Shown here in pieces: positions 24,836 through 34,615 of a stretch of 64,000 nucleotides of DNA. Source of the DNA: Streptomyces sp. V2I9 (GTDB taxonomy: Bacteria > Actinomycetota > Actinomycetes > Streptomycetales > Streptomycetaceae); the NCBI RefSeq assembly GCF_030817475.1, contig NZ_JAUSZJ010000002.1:3264001-3328000 (forward strand). The letters are read 5' to 3'. The notes below the pieces were generated by a model. The model ran no database searches and was not told the origin of the DNA. It worked only from the letters and a program-made list of their open reading frames with translations. A program made the position numbers and the translations under genes. Every line of letters begins with the position of its first letter. The first letter of the stretch is position 1.

Positions 24836-25987
24836 ATGACTCAGGGGGCCGGTCAGGAACCCGTGGTGCGGACGGCGACGTTGCGTGACTTCCGAGTTCC
24901 GCCGTACGCGCAGACACCCGTACCACCGCAGGCACAGGCGGCACCGCCTTCCCCGGTGCCGCCGCGCGCGCCGGAGCCGGACACTCCCGTTCCGCCGCAC
25001 ACGCCCGCACCGCCTCCACCGACGCACCCCGGCAACGCCGTGATGGGCGACGAGCAGCCGGACGGGTACACGCCGACCGAACGGGACCTCCCGGTCATCC
25101 GGCGCGGCGACACGGTCCAGGTCCCCACGGTCCCCGAGCCGACCCCCGGCCCCGCCCCCGACGACAGTCGCGGTCCGCTCTACGTCGTCGGGGACGTCCA
25201 TGGCTACCTGGACGAGTTGCTGGCCGCCCTCGGCGAGCAGGGCCTCATCGACGCCGAGGGGAAGTGGGCCGCGGGCAACGCCCGGCTGTGGTTCCTCGGC
25301 GACTTCACCGACCGCGGCCCGGACGGCATCGGGGTCATCGACCTCGTCATGAGGCTCTCCGCCGAGGCCGCGGCGGCCGGCGGCTACTGCAAGGCCCTGA
25401 TGGGCAACCACGAACTGCTGCTGATCGGCGCCAAGCGGTTCGCCGACACCCCGGTCAACTCAGGGGCGGGCACCGCCACCTTCCAGGCCGCCTGGCTGCT
25501 CAACGGCGGCCAGAAGGCCGATATGGAGCGCCTCCAGGACGTCCACCTCCAGTGGATGTCCCGGCTCGACGCCGTCGTCGAGCAGGACGGCCACCTGCTG
25601 CTGCACTCCGACACGACGGCCTACCTCGACTACGGCTCCACCATCGAGGACGTCAACGACACGATCACGGCCATTCTCACGCGCAACGACGCCGACGAGT
25701 GCTGGGACCTGTTCCGCAAGCTCACCAAGCGGTTCGCCTTCCGTGACGAGGGCGGCTCCCAGGCCGTGCGCGAGCTGCTCTCGACGTACGGCGGACAGCG
25801 CGTCGTCCATGGTCACAGCCCCATTCCGTACCTCCTGGGCGAGGTCGGCACGGAGGACGGCGAGGAGGGCTCGGGACCCGTGATCACCGGCCCCCACGTG
25901 TACGCGGACGGTCTCGCCATCGCCATGGACGGCGGAGTGACCATGGCCGGAAAGCTGCTGGTGGTTCAGCTCCCGCTGCATGACTGA
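24836..25987 (+). CDS. Metallophosphoesterase (calcineurin-like, Ser/Thr phosphatase type)
   Basis: A 383-aa protein. Residues 1-115 are a Pro-rich, low-complexity, probably disordered region (repeated PVPP and APPSPVPP-type runs). Residues about 117-383 form a calcineurin-like phosphatase with the motif series GDVHG, GDFTDRGPD, GNHE and late VVHGHSP, which supply the two-metal ligands. The ATG at 24836 has a purine-rich GGTGGAGG ribosome site. The substrate could be phosphoproteins or a nucleotide such as Ap4A; the sequence does not decide. A hairpin follows. Confidence 0.85.
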   Translation: MTQGAGQEPVVRTATLRDFRVPPYAQTPVPPQAQAAPPSPVPPRAPEPDTPVPPHTPAPPPPTHPGNAVMGDEQPDGYTPTERDLPVIRRGDTVQVPTVPEPTPGPAPDDSRGPLYVVGDVHGYLDELLAALGEQGLIDAEGKWAAGNARLWFLGDFTDRGPDGIGVIDLVMRLSAEAAAAGGYCKALMGNHELLLIGAKRFADTPVNSGAGTATFQAAWLLNGGQKADMERLQDVHLQWMSRLDAVVEQDGHLLLHSDTTAYLDYGSTIEDVNDTITAILTRNDADECWDLFRKLTKRFAFRDEGGSQAVRELLSTYGGQRVVHGHSPIPYLLGEVGTEDGEEGSGPVITGPHVYADGLAIAMDGGVTMAGKLLVVQLPLHD

Positions 25988-25990
25988 CCG

Positions 25991-26036
25991 TCGGCGGGGA
26001 AGACGCTTCAGGTTCCGCCCGCGCCGTCCCCGCCGA
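25991..26036 (+). terminator. Probable terminator after phosphoesterase gene
   Basis: Inverted repeat TCGGCGGGGA (25991-26000) / TCCCCGCCGA (26027-26036), three bases past the stop codon, with a long 26-base loop. Confidence 0.55.
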
Positions 26037-26190
26037 TCACCGGGCCCGTCATCGGACCCAATTCCGGAAACCCTCTGTCACCCCTTGCCGTGAGCGCTCT
26101 ACCATCGGCCTATCAGTGGCAGGCTCTCCTCCGTTTCCGCCCGATCGCCCGGTCCACGCGGGCTTCCGGGCACCGACGGAGCATCGGGGG

Positions 26191-27009
26191 ATGCAGATGA
26201 CAAGCGCTCCGCACCTGCTGGCCGAGGACGGACCCGAGTACGAGCGGATCCTGGGCGACGCACTGCGCCACGCTCACGAACGCCCGGACCTCGAGGGCGT
26301 CGGTGACCGGCTCAACACCGAACAGCTCCGCACCATGGCACTCGGCGCCACGGCACCGATCACCGCGGCCGCGGCCACCGAGTACGAGCATTACGTCAAG
26401 GCACGCGGCGAGCTGCGCCGGGCGGCGGGCGCCGAGGAGGCATCGCCCCTGGACGGGCCCGGGAGCACGGCTGCCGGAGCCGGCGCGGGCATAGGCGCGG
26501 TCGTCACGGTCCTGACCCCGCTGCTGGCCGGGGCCGCGGCCCTCATCTTCCTGCTCGTCGGCTATCTGCTGAGGGCGCTCAGCCCCTCGCTACCGTTCGG
26601 CCGGTCCCTGGTCACGGCCGGGTGGTTCTTCGCCTGCGTCGCCGCCGCCGCGATCCTGGTCGCCGCCGTCGGACTGCTCGTCACCGCGCTCCGCAACGGC
26701 GCGACGTCCCTGGACGCCGAGGACGAGGAGGACCTTCCGGAAGAGGTCGCGCGGGCCAGGGAGGCATGGCGCCACGCCCTGCTGGAGCGCGGCATCCTCC
26801 CGTTCCTCCGGGACGCCCTGGCCGACCCCACGGCGGGCCCCGCCTCGCGTGTCCCGCACCGTTCGCCCGACCGCATCCCGAAGATCGGGTACAGCAGGCC
26901 GGACTTCTCCGGCCCGGAGGACGGCCCGGCGGCCGGCCCCCGGCCGACCTTCACCAGCCCCGACTTCACGAGCCCGGACTTCGGCGGCCCCGAACACCAG
27001 CCGGACTGA
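26191..27009 (+). CDS. Conserved membrane protein of unknown function
   Basis: I do not recognise the family. The 272-aa product has a soluble N-terminal region (about 95 residues, Ala/Glu-rich, LLAEDGPEYERILGDALRHAHERPDLEGVGDRL). Two hydrophobic segments follow (about 105-130 and 140-165: TVLTPLLAGAAALIFLLVGYLL and TAGWFFACVAAAAILVAAVGLLV). The C-terminal tail contains repeated PDFTSPDF-like motifs and ends in QPD. The start ATG 26191 follows GGGG-rich sequence. It looks like a Streptomyces-specific membrane-anchored protein. Confidence 0.7.
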   Translation: MQMTSAPHLLAEDGPEYERILGDALRHAHERPDLEGVGDRLNTEQLRTMALGATAPITAAAATEYEHYVKARGELRRAAGAEEASPLDGPGSTAAGAGAGIGAVVTVLTPLLAGAAALIFLLVGYLLRALSPSLPFGRSLVTAGWFFACVAAAAILVAAVGLLVTALRNGATSLDAEDEEDLPEEVARAREAWRHALLERGILPFLRDALADPTAGPASRVPHRSPDRIPKIGYSRPDFSGPEDGPAAGPRPTFTSPDFTSPDFGGPEHQPD

Positions 27010-27061
27010 GATCCGCGGGACCGGCCCTCCGGTTCAGCCGCGGCTCGGGGGCCCGGACACA

Positions 27062-27100
27062 CCTCGGGCCGGGGCGGCAAGTGCCGCGCCCGGCCCGAGG
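27062..27100. terminator. Bidirectional terminator
   Basis: Arms CCTCGGGCCGGG (27062-27073) and CCCGGCCCGAGG (27089-27100), with an inner CGGCA/TGCCG stem. It lies between the convergent genes ending at 27009 and 27129. Confidence 0.8.
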
Positions 27101-27128
27101 GATGCTCCGGACGGACCGGAGCGGTGGA

Positions 27129-27485
27129 TCAGACGGCCTGCGGAGCCAGCTTCGGGTTGGCGCCGTACTCGTTCGCCTCGTGCTTGCCCTCCGAGGCGAG
27201 GAAGACGAGCAGGATGATGCCGCCGACCAGCGGAACGAACGAGATCAGGAACCACCAGCCCGAGCGGCCGGTGTCGTGCAGACGCCGCACCATCACCGCG
27301 AGCGACGGGATGAACGTCGCCGCCAGGTAGATCATGTACGGGATGGTCGTCTCTATCGCGAAACCGACAGCCAGCAGGGCGGCCGCCACGACCACGTGGA
27401 TCAAGGTGAACATCCAGTACTCCTTGCGGCGCGCACGTCCGCTGAAGCCTGCGTAGTTCTTGAGTACGTTCAGGTACCAGTTCAC
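27129..27485 (-). CDS. DUF805-family small membrane protein
   Basis: A 118-aa inner-membrane protein of the DUF805 family (YhaH/YhaI-like); function unknown. It begins with the typical MNWYLNVLKNYAGFSGRARRKEYW and has four hydrophobic segments. The conserved segment VMVRRLHDTGRSGWW is present, and the tail ends EGKHEANEYGANPKLAPQAV. A promoter-like sequence lies about 60 bases upstream. Confidence 0.9.
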   Translation of the reverse strand: MNWYLNVLKNYAGFSGRARRKEYWMFTLIHVVVAAALLAVGFAIETTIPYMIYLAATFIPSLAVMVRRLHDTGRSGWWFLISFVPLVGGIILLVFLASEGKHEANEYGANPKLAPQAV

Positions 27486-27544
27486 TGTGTTCCCTCCCCG
27501 AAGCCCTCCGTGCGAGGGCTCCCTTTTTCAGCCAAGCAAGCCGG

Positions 27545-27574
27545 AAAGTAAGCCACAGATAAGAACCAGGTCAA
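27545..27574 (-). promoter_or_regulatory. Candidate housekeeping promoter of the DUF805 gene
   Basis: Read on the minus strand: TTGACC (27574-27569), an 18-base spacer, then TACTTT (27550-27545), about 60 bases upstream of the start codon. It resembles an HrdB-type promoter. Confidence 0.45.
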
Positions 27575-27730
27575 GCCTTGTTGACGCGGACGGAGAACGT
27601 ACATCCAGCTGCCGCACGACCGTGTCCATACTGTCGCTTAACAAGACTCTCAACCGTCACAAAGCACCGCTAAATACCCAGAGTTCACCAACAGGACATA
27701 CCGCGCTACGGTCACCGCCCTCTGGCCGGT

Positions 27731-28183
27731 TCACGCCTCCGAGTCGCGGTCTTCCGTCCGCCCCCGCCCGACCGTGGCGAGCAGCGCCTCGCCCGTGGCG
27801 TAGAGCTCGATCAGCAACGGTCGGAGAGCCCGGCCGGCTCCGGTCAGGGTGTAGCTCGTCCGCACGGGAAACCCGCGCCGGCGCTCCACCGAGACCAGCC
27901 CCCGATCGCCCAGCTGGCTGAGCCGCTGGCTGAGCACCTTCGCCGACAGCTCCGGCAGCCGTTGCCTCAGCTCGGAGAAGCCGAGCGGGCCGCCCATGAG
28001 TTCACGCAGCACCAGCGTGGTCCAGCGCCCCGACACGGCGGCGAGGGCCACCTCGACCGGGCAGTCCGGCTCCGGGCGGACCGTGCGGCCGCGCGCGGTC
28101 GGCGTCAACTCCCGGTCGTCGGTCCCATGGGTAACCGTTGGGTGACCCTCGTCCGCGGGTTGTTCACTGACGGCATGACGCAT
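27731..28183 (-). CDS. HxlR-family transcriptional regulator
   Basis: A winged-helix regulator of 150 aa from ATG 28183. The family core CPVEVALAAVSGRWTTLVLRELMGGP begins near residue 41, followed by FSELRQRLPELSAKVLSQRLSQL and TSYTLTGAGRAL. The N-terminal 40 residues are non-conserved. No canonical start lies between this ATG and the core except TTG. If ATG 28183 is right, the gene overlaps the divergent SnoaL-like gene (start 28175) by nine bases, so the two starts conflict or share one control region. Likely target: the divergent gene. Confidence 0.82.
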   Translation of the reverse strand: MRHAVSEQPADEGHPTVTHGTDDRELTPTARGRTVRPEPDCPVEVALAAVSGRWTTLVLRELMGGPLGFSELRQRLPELSAKVLSQRLSQLGDRGLVSVERRRGFPVRTSYTLTGAGRALRPLLIELYATGEALLATVGRGRTEDRDSEA

Positions 28184-28591
28184 CCCGCCAGTGTGCATCC
28201 GACCACCGTCGCCGCCGATCACCCGTACGTTCTGGAGCGGGCGTTCAACACCTTCGATGCCGGGGTCGTCGACCGGCTGTACGAGGCCGACGCGCTGTTC
28301 GTCCCCCGGCCGGGCCACCCCGCGCACGGCCCCGGGCGGATTCCGGCCCACCGGGACTTCCTGGCCCTGCGCGTACCGATCCGGGTGGCCCCGCGCCACA
28401 CCTACGTCTCCGGCGACCTGGCGCTCCTCATCGTCGACTGGGTCGTGGAGGGCCGGGCGGCGCACGGCGGACAGGTCCGGCTCACGGGCACGGCCACCGA
28501 CGTCGCCCGCCGGGGAGCCGACGGGTTCTGGCGCTACGTCATCGACAACCCGTTCGGCACGGCGCAGCCGCCCGGCCCGCGACCGGCCTGA
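28175..28591 (+). CDS. SnoaL/NTF2-like fold protein
   Basis: A 138-aa cone-fold protein (ketosteroid-isomerase-like). The signature is DHPYVLERAFNTFDAGVVDRLYEADALFVPRPG, then the mid-region HTYVSGDLALLIVDWVVEG, and an end reading GFWRYVIDNPFG. This family includes small enzymes and stress-response proteins of unknown substrate. ATG 28175 fits the family N-terminus; an upstream ATG at 28127 would intrude further into the divergent HxlR gene. HxlR regulators often control the enzyme encoded opposite, which fits here. Confidence 0.8.
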   Translation: MTHPASVHPTTVAADHPYVLERAFNTFDAGVVDRLYEADALFVPRPGHPAHGPGRIPAHRDFLALRVPIRVAPRHTYVSGDLALLIVDWVVEGRAAHGGQVRLTGTATDVARRGADGFWRYVIDNPFGTAQPPGPRPA

Positions 28592-28682
28592 CCGGCACGG
28601 GCGGGACACGCCGGGTTTCGCCCGGGCGAGCAGACCGGATCAGGTGGCCTGCCCATCCCTCCCCGTTGAGCCTCCCGGCCCG

Positions 28683-28713
28683 GTCGGCGGCCGGGGACGT
28701 CCCGGCCGCCGAC
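28683..28713. terminator. Bidirectional terminator before thiC
   Basis: Perfect 13-base arms (GTCGGCGGCCGGG, 28683-28695; complement 28701-28713) with a 5-base loop, between the convergent SnoaL-like gene and thiC. Confidence 0.85.
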
Positions 28714-28735
28714 GTGGACCGGCGGCCGGGGTGAG

Positions 28736-30636
<1,901 letters not shown>

Positions 30637-30709
30637 AAGGTGACTCCACGCTAGCGTCCTTTACGGCGAGCTGACCAGAGGGCCCTCGCGTTCTTGCGAT
30701 GATCGCCCC

Positions 30710-32056
30710 GTGACCTCTCCCCAGAGCGACTCCGCTTCCCAGCCACCCCAGGGCCACTCCCACGGCCACACGCACAGCCACGGGCCGGCCGCCCCGGTCT
30801 CCCGGCACCTGCGCAAGGTCATCGCCGCCGTGCTGATCCCGTTCGCGACGGCGGTCGTCGTCGGCCTGATCGCGTTCTGGCCCGGCGGCGTGCCCGACCA
30901 CGAGCGCACCGGCGTCGGTTTCGACCGGCAGACCCAGGACGGCAAGGTCGTCCAGGTCGTCAAGGTCGACTGCGCCGACGTCAACGCCGCGCAGGTGCCC
31001 CCGACCGGTGCCACGTCCACACCCTCGGGACGGGAGGCCGTCAACGAGCAGGAGGGGGAGTGCGCGAAGGCGACCGTCGAGGTGACCAGCGGCGACGACA
31101 AGGGCCGCACGTTCGTCGAGGTGGTCCAGCCCGACGCACCACGTCAGTTGAAGGAGGGGCAGGGCGTGGTCGTGGCCTATGCCCCCGACGCGCCCCGCGA
31201 CCTCCAGTACTCCGTGACCGATGTGGACCGGAAGGTTCCGATGGCGCTGCTGGCCGGGATCTTCGCACTGGCGGTGGTCGTGGTGGGCAGGCTGCGCGGG
31301 GTGATGGCGCTGGTGGCGCTGGCCGTGTCGTTCACCGTCCTGACCCTGTTCATCCTGCCGGCGATCCTGCAGGGTTCGAATCCGCTGGTGGTTGCGGTGA
31401 TCGGAGCCAGCGCCATCATGCTGGCGGCGCTCTACATGTGCCATGGGGTGACGGCCCGGACGTCCGTCGCGGTCGTCGGCACCCTGATCTCCCTGTTGCT
31501 GATCGGGCTGCTGGGATCCCTGTTCATCGGCTGGGCGTACCTGAGCGGCAACACCGACGACAACACCGGCCTCATCCACGGTCTCTACCCGGACATCGAT
31601 ATGAGCGGTCTGCTGCTGGCCGGTGTCATCATCGGTTCGCTCGGGGTGCTCGACGATGTGACGGTCACCCAGACCTCCGCTGTCTGGGAACTGCACCAGG
31701 CCGACCCGGAGATGGGTTGGAAGGGGCTGTACCGGGCAGGTATCCGGATCGGAAGGGACCACATCGCCTCGGTGGTCAACACCCTCGTGCTGGCGTACGC
31801 GGGCGCGGCGCTGCCCCTGCTGCTGCTCTTCTCCATCGCCCAGAGCAGCGTGGGAACGGTGGCCAACAGCGAGTTGGTGGCCGAGGAGATCGTCCGCACG
31901 CTGGTCGGGTCGATCGGCCTGGTCGCCTCGGTGCCGGTGACCACGGCGCTCGCCGCGCTGGTCGTCTCCGCGGACCGTCCGGCGGCCGGCGGCACGCAGG
32001 CGGCTACGGCCGCGCCCGTGCGGGCCGGCCGGGGCCGTCGTCGTAAGAAGGGGTGA
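30710..32056 (+). CDS. YibE/F-family membrane protein
   Basis: A 448-aa integral membrane protein of the YibE/F family; function unknown. The N-terminus has a His-rich stretch (GHSHGHTHSHG, residues about 15-26), which may bind metal. A membrane segment (VIAAVLIPFATAVVVGLIAFW) and a small extracytoplasmic domain follow. Seven or so helices follow, with the family segments VGRLRGVMALVALAVSFTVL and GSLGVLDDVTVTQTSAVWELH. GTG 30710 is the start. It is divergent from thiC and convergent with ssgA. Confidence 0.88.
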   Translation: MTSPQSDSASQPPQGHSHGHTHSHGPAAPVSRHLRKVIAAVLIPFATAVVVGLIAFWPGGVPDHERTGVGFDRQTQDGKVVQVVKVDCADVNAAQVPPTGATSTPSGREAVNEQEGECAKATVEVTSGDDKGRTFVEVVQPDAPRQLKEGQGVVVAYAPDAPRDLQYSVTDVDRKVPMALLAGIFALAVVVVGRLRGVMALVALAVSFTVLTLFILPAILQGSNPLVVAVIGASAIMLAALYMCHGVTARTSVAVVGTLISLLLIGLLGSLFIGWAYLSGNTDDNTGLIHGLYPDIDMSGLLLAGVIIGSLGVLDDVTVTQTSAVWELHQADPEMGWKGLYRAGIRIGRDHIASVVNTLVLAYAGAALPLLLLFSIAQSSVGTVANSELVAEEIVRTLVGSIGLVASVPVTTALAALVVSADRPAAGGTQAATAAPVRAGRGRRRKKG

Positions 32057-32077
32057 CGGAGCATCGGGCACACCCGG

Positions 32078-32515
32078 TCACCCGGCGTTCTGCTCCTCGG
32101 CGAGGATCCGGCCGAGCGCATCCTCCAGGTTGCCGTCGAAGTCACCCAGCGTGTGCTCCTGACCGAGCGGCACGAGCTTGTCCGTGCGGTCGAGAAACGC
32201 CACCAGCGGCGCCGTTCCCGCCCGGAACAGCGCACGGTCCTCGCCGACCTGGAGCCGGATGTGCACATCGCCGAGACCCTCGGGTTCGGTCGGGCCGATG
32301 TGCACATCTCCGTCGCCGCTCGGGCTGTTGAGCCCGTCCAGCAGCAGTTCTCGGCCGAAAGCCCAGGTCACAGGAGCATCGCCGGGCAGGTGGAACGTCA
32401 TCCGGATGGCGTACGGATCGCCGACCTCGTACCGGAGCTCCACCGGAATACGGAACGAGAGTTCCTCGGAGACGAGGAAGCTCATCATGACCTCTGCTTG
32501 AACCGACTCGCGCAT
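32078..32515 (-). CDS. ssgA: Sporulation and cell-division activator SsgA
   Basis: SsgA promotes sporulation septation and localises to sites of hyphal branching and division; it is the founder of the actinomycete SALP family. The product reads SFLVSEELSFRIPVELRYEVGDPYAIRMTFHLPGDAPVTWAFGRELL and later FLDRTDKLVPLGQEHTLGDFDGNL, matching SsgA throughout. Two starts are possible. ATG 32515 gives 145 aa. ATG 32485 (MSFLVSEEL, 135 aa) has an AGAGG ribosome site five bases upstream and matches the S. coelicolor N-terminus. The activator ssgR lies immediately upstream on the same strand, and an AdpA-type site lies in the leader. Confidence 0.97.
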   Translation of the reverse strand: MRESVQAEVMMSFLVSEELSFRIPVELRYEVGDPYAIRMTFHLPGDAPVTWAFGRELLLDGLNSPSGDGDVHIGPTEPEGLGDVHIRLQVGEDRALFRAGTAPLVAFLDRTDKLVPLGQEHTLGDFDGNLEDALGRILAEEQNAG

Positions 32516-32536
32516 CGTTCAACCCCGCAGTAGATG

Positions 32537-32546
32537 AAACTGGCCA
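32537..32546 (-). promoter_or_regulatory. Candidate AdpA-binding site in the ssgA leader
   Basis: TGGCCAGTTT on the minus strand matches the AdpA consensus TGGCSNGWWY at every position. It lies 21 bases upstream of the first possible ssgA ATG. AdpA is known to control ssgA directly in S. griseus. One 10-mer could still be chance. Confidence 0.5.
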
Positions 32547-32616
32547 GGAATGATCCCCCATGGCCCTATTGACGCCATCGTGGTGCACGCGATAGCAGAT
32601 CACAAGGAGTGATTTT

Positions 32617-33396
32617 TCAGATACTGATAGAGAACACGAACGAACGCAAGAGGCTGGAGACTTCGCCACGTAACTGTTCGACTGCGGGCAGCAATCGATC
32701 TTCGCGGTCCAGGGGTACAGAAATGGCCATCGCCGCAATCGTGGCACCGGCTGTGACCGGAATCGCGGCGCACACGGTCCCCAGTGCGTACTCCTGGCGT
32801 TCGATGACCGGTTCACCTCGTCGGAGGGTGCGCAGCCGCTGAAGAAGTGTGGCGCGATCTCGCACTGAGTAACGGGTAAGGGGCCGTACGGGGTACCGGT
32901 CGAGGTAGTCCTCGCGGGCCTGCTCGTCGAGTTGGGCGAGCAGGCACTGGCCGATGGCGTGGGCGTGGGCGGTCTCGCGGAACGAGGCCCACTCCTCCAC
33001 CGCCGGGGTGTCGGGCGCGTCCGCGACCGCGATGAGCTCGATCTCGCCGTCGCAGTAGACGGCGCAGTACACCGGCGCTCCGATGATGTCCCGCCAGTGG
33101 CCGAGGGAGTCGGCGACGGAAGGGGCCCGGCGCAGACGGCTTCTGACTCCGGGTGCCGACGTGAGGTTCTCGGCGGCCGCACCGAAGTGGAAGACCCCGT
33201 TCTCGCGGCGGAGGTAGCCCTCGTAGGTCAGAGTGCGCAGCAGGTGGTACGCGGTCGGCAGCGGCAGCCCCGCCTCCCGCGCCAGTTGTTTCGCGGGCGC
33301 CCCGTCCCGATGATTCCCCACAGCCTCCAGCAGCCTCAACGCCCGCTGAACCGAACCGATCAACGTCGGGACAGCGGTGCTCGATGCCGTGGTCAA
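32617..33396 (-). CDS. ssgR: IclR-family activator of ssgA
   Basis: SsgR activates ssgA transcription in S. coelicolor. The 259-aa protein has an IclR winged helix (residues about 12-75: TLIGSVQRALRLLEAVGNH, AKQLAREAGLPLPTAYHLLRTLTYEGYLRRENG). An effector domain follows, with AHAIGQCLLAQL and ITVTAGATIAAMAISV-like sequence near the end. The start appears to be TTG 33396, supported by GGGGGTGA just upstream; ATG or GTG are not available in frame. Codon 242 is TTA (32673-32671), so full translation needs the bldA tRNA. It lies about 100 bases before ssgA. Confidence 0.93.
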   Translation of the reverse strand: MTTASSTAVPTLIGSVQRALRLLEAVGNHRDGAPAKQLAREAGLPLPTAYHLLRTLTYEGYLRRENGVFHFGAAAENLTSAPGVRSRLRRAPSVADSLGHWRDIIGAPVYCAVYCDGEIELIAVADAPDTPAVEEWASFRETAHAHAIGQCLLAQLDEQAREDYLDRYPVRPLTRYSVRDRATLLQRLRTLRRGEPVIERQEYALGTVCAAIPVTAGATIAAMAISVPLDREDRLLPAVEQLRGEVSSLLRSFVFSISI

Positions 33397-33825
33397 AGGT
33401 CACCCCCAGGCATGGTGACGGGCGTCGGCCCTCCCGTGGGGGCCGCCCCCACGGGCCTGCCGCGATCCCGAGGGCCGGAGGGGGACCGGAGTTCCGGTGA
33501 CCCGTGACCGGCGAAGACCGGTCCGGGCGCCGGCGATCGGGGGCCAACGACCGGACTGTCGTACCCAGGACGATCAGGTGATCGATGTGGTGACGGGAGG
33601 TCACATTCCGGATGGCGGCAGTGGTTTGTCACTGTATCGGCCGCCTGCGGCAGACGGGTGGTTTCCTCCGGGACTTAGCTCTGCTGGGCTAATACCCTCG
33701 TCGGCGCTGCCCGTCCCGCCTCCCGTGGGCCGGGAGCTGCCAGGTCATCCCGTCGACACGGGCCTGCCGGGTCGGACGGACCGGGCCGGGCGCTGTCCGC
33801 CTGCCGGGCGGCGCCTGCCCACGTC
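33397..33825. other. ssgR upstream region
   Basis: 429 bases between ssgR and the small membrane protein gene. It holds the ssgR promoter region, including a strong hairpin at 33433-33455. No gene is evident. Confidence 0.5.
33433..33455. repeat. Perfect hairpin upstream of ssgR
   Basis: CCCGTGGGGG (33433-33442) and CCCCCACGGG (33446-33455) with a 3-base loop, about 37 bases upstream of the ssgR start codon. It may lie in the mRNA leader or act as an operator. Confidence 0.55.
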
Positions 33826-34044
33826 CTACCAGTCCCCGCGTGAGGACGAGGACGACATGAACTTGCGGACGACGAAGATCAGTCCGCCGATCAGGACGAC
33901 GAAGAGCAGCACCTTGAAGAGGAGGCCGATCACGAAGCCGACCACGCTGGCGATCAGCCCGCCGAACACGAAGATCGCAATGACGGGCACCGCGATCCAC
34001 TTCACCCACCAGGGCATTCCCGCGTATATCTCCCGCACGGCCAT
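33826..34044 (-). CDS. Small membrane protein (DUF5326-type)
   Basis: A 72-aa protein with MAVREIYAGMPWWVKWIAVPVIAIF at the N-terminus and two hydrophobic segments (about 15-35 and 37-60). It ends in a basic, Ser-rich tail (VRKFMSSSSSRGDW). The pattern is that of a small Streptomyces membrane protein family I recall as DUF5326. Function unknown. It is monocistronic as far as I can see. Confidence 0.8.
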   Translation of the reverse strand: MAVREIYAGMPWWVKWIAVPVIAIFVFGGLIASVVGFVIGLLFKVLLFVVLIGGLIFVVRKFMSSSSSRGDW

Positions 34045-34216
34045 CGCCTCTACCTCGTCTCTCTGGGTCCTTGCCTCGATGCTAAAGGGGCACGAGGGCT
34101 CGGCGGGGGCCGGGCAGCCCTTGAAGACCCCTGATCGAGCCCCTAGGGACTACCGGAGCGGCCGGCCTCCGACCCCCGAGCTTGGACCGCCGGGCTGGTG
34201 GCTCCCCGGCCCGCGG

Positions 34217-34534
34217 TCAGCCCTCGGGCGGTGAGAAGACGACCATCACCCGCAGGTCCTCGGTGATGTGATGGAATTTGTGCGCCACGCCCGCGGGCAC
34301 ATAGACGACGCTTCCCCTGCCGACCTGCGTCGTCTCCGTCCCCACCGTGATCGACGCCCGCCCGCTGACGACGAAGTAGACCTCGTCCTGCTGGTGCGGC
34401 TGCTGCGGATCGAGTTCTCCCGCGTCCAGCGCGTACAGGCCGACCGACATATGGCGTTCCCGCAGGAACTGCAGATACGCGCCGTCATTGGCGGCCCGCT
34501 CCGCCTCCAGCTCATCCAGTCTGAATGCCTTCAT
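34217..34534 (-). CDS. Cupin-domain protein
   Basis: A single-domain cupin of 105 aa. The beta-barrel motifs are recognisable: QQDEVYFVVSGRASITVG (motif 1, with a reduced metal-ligand set) and GSVVYVPAGVAHKFHHI (motif 2, with the conserved His). The start ATG 34534 (MKAFRLDELEAERAAND) is preferred over 34669, whose extra leader is non-homologous and overlaps the pseudogene start region. The family includes dioxygenases and binding proteins; the role here is unknown. Confidence 0.85.
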   Translation of the reverse strand: MKAFRLDELEAERAANDGAYLQFLRERHMSVGLYALDAGELDPQQPHQQDEVYFVVSGRASITVGTETTQVGRGSVVYVPAGVAHKFHHITEDLRVMVVFSPPEG

Positions 34535-34615
34535 GATTCGTCCCGCCCTTGTGCCCGCGTCGTCGGCCGTACCCGTACTGCCGGTGTCCACCACTGCCGG
34601 TCTCCACCACCGATC

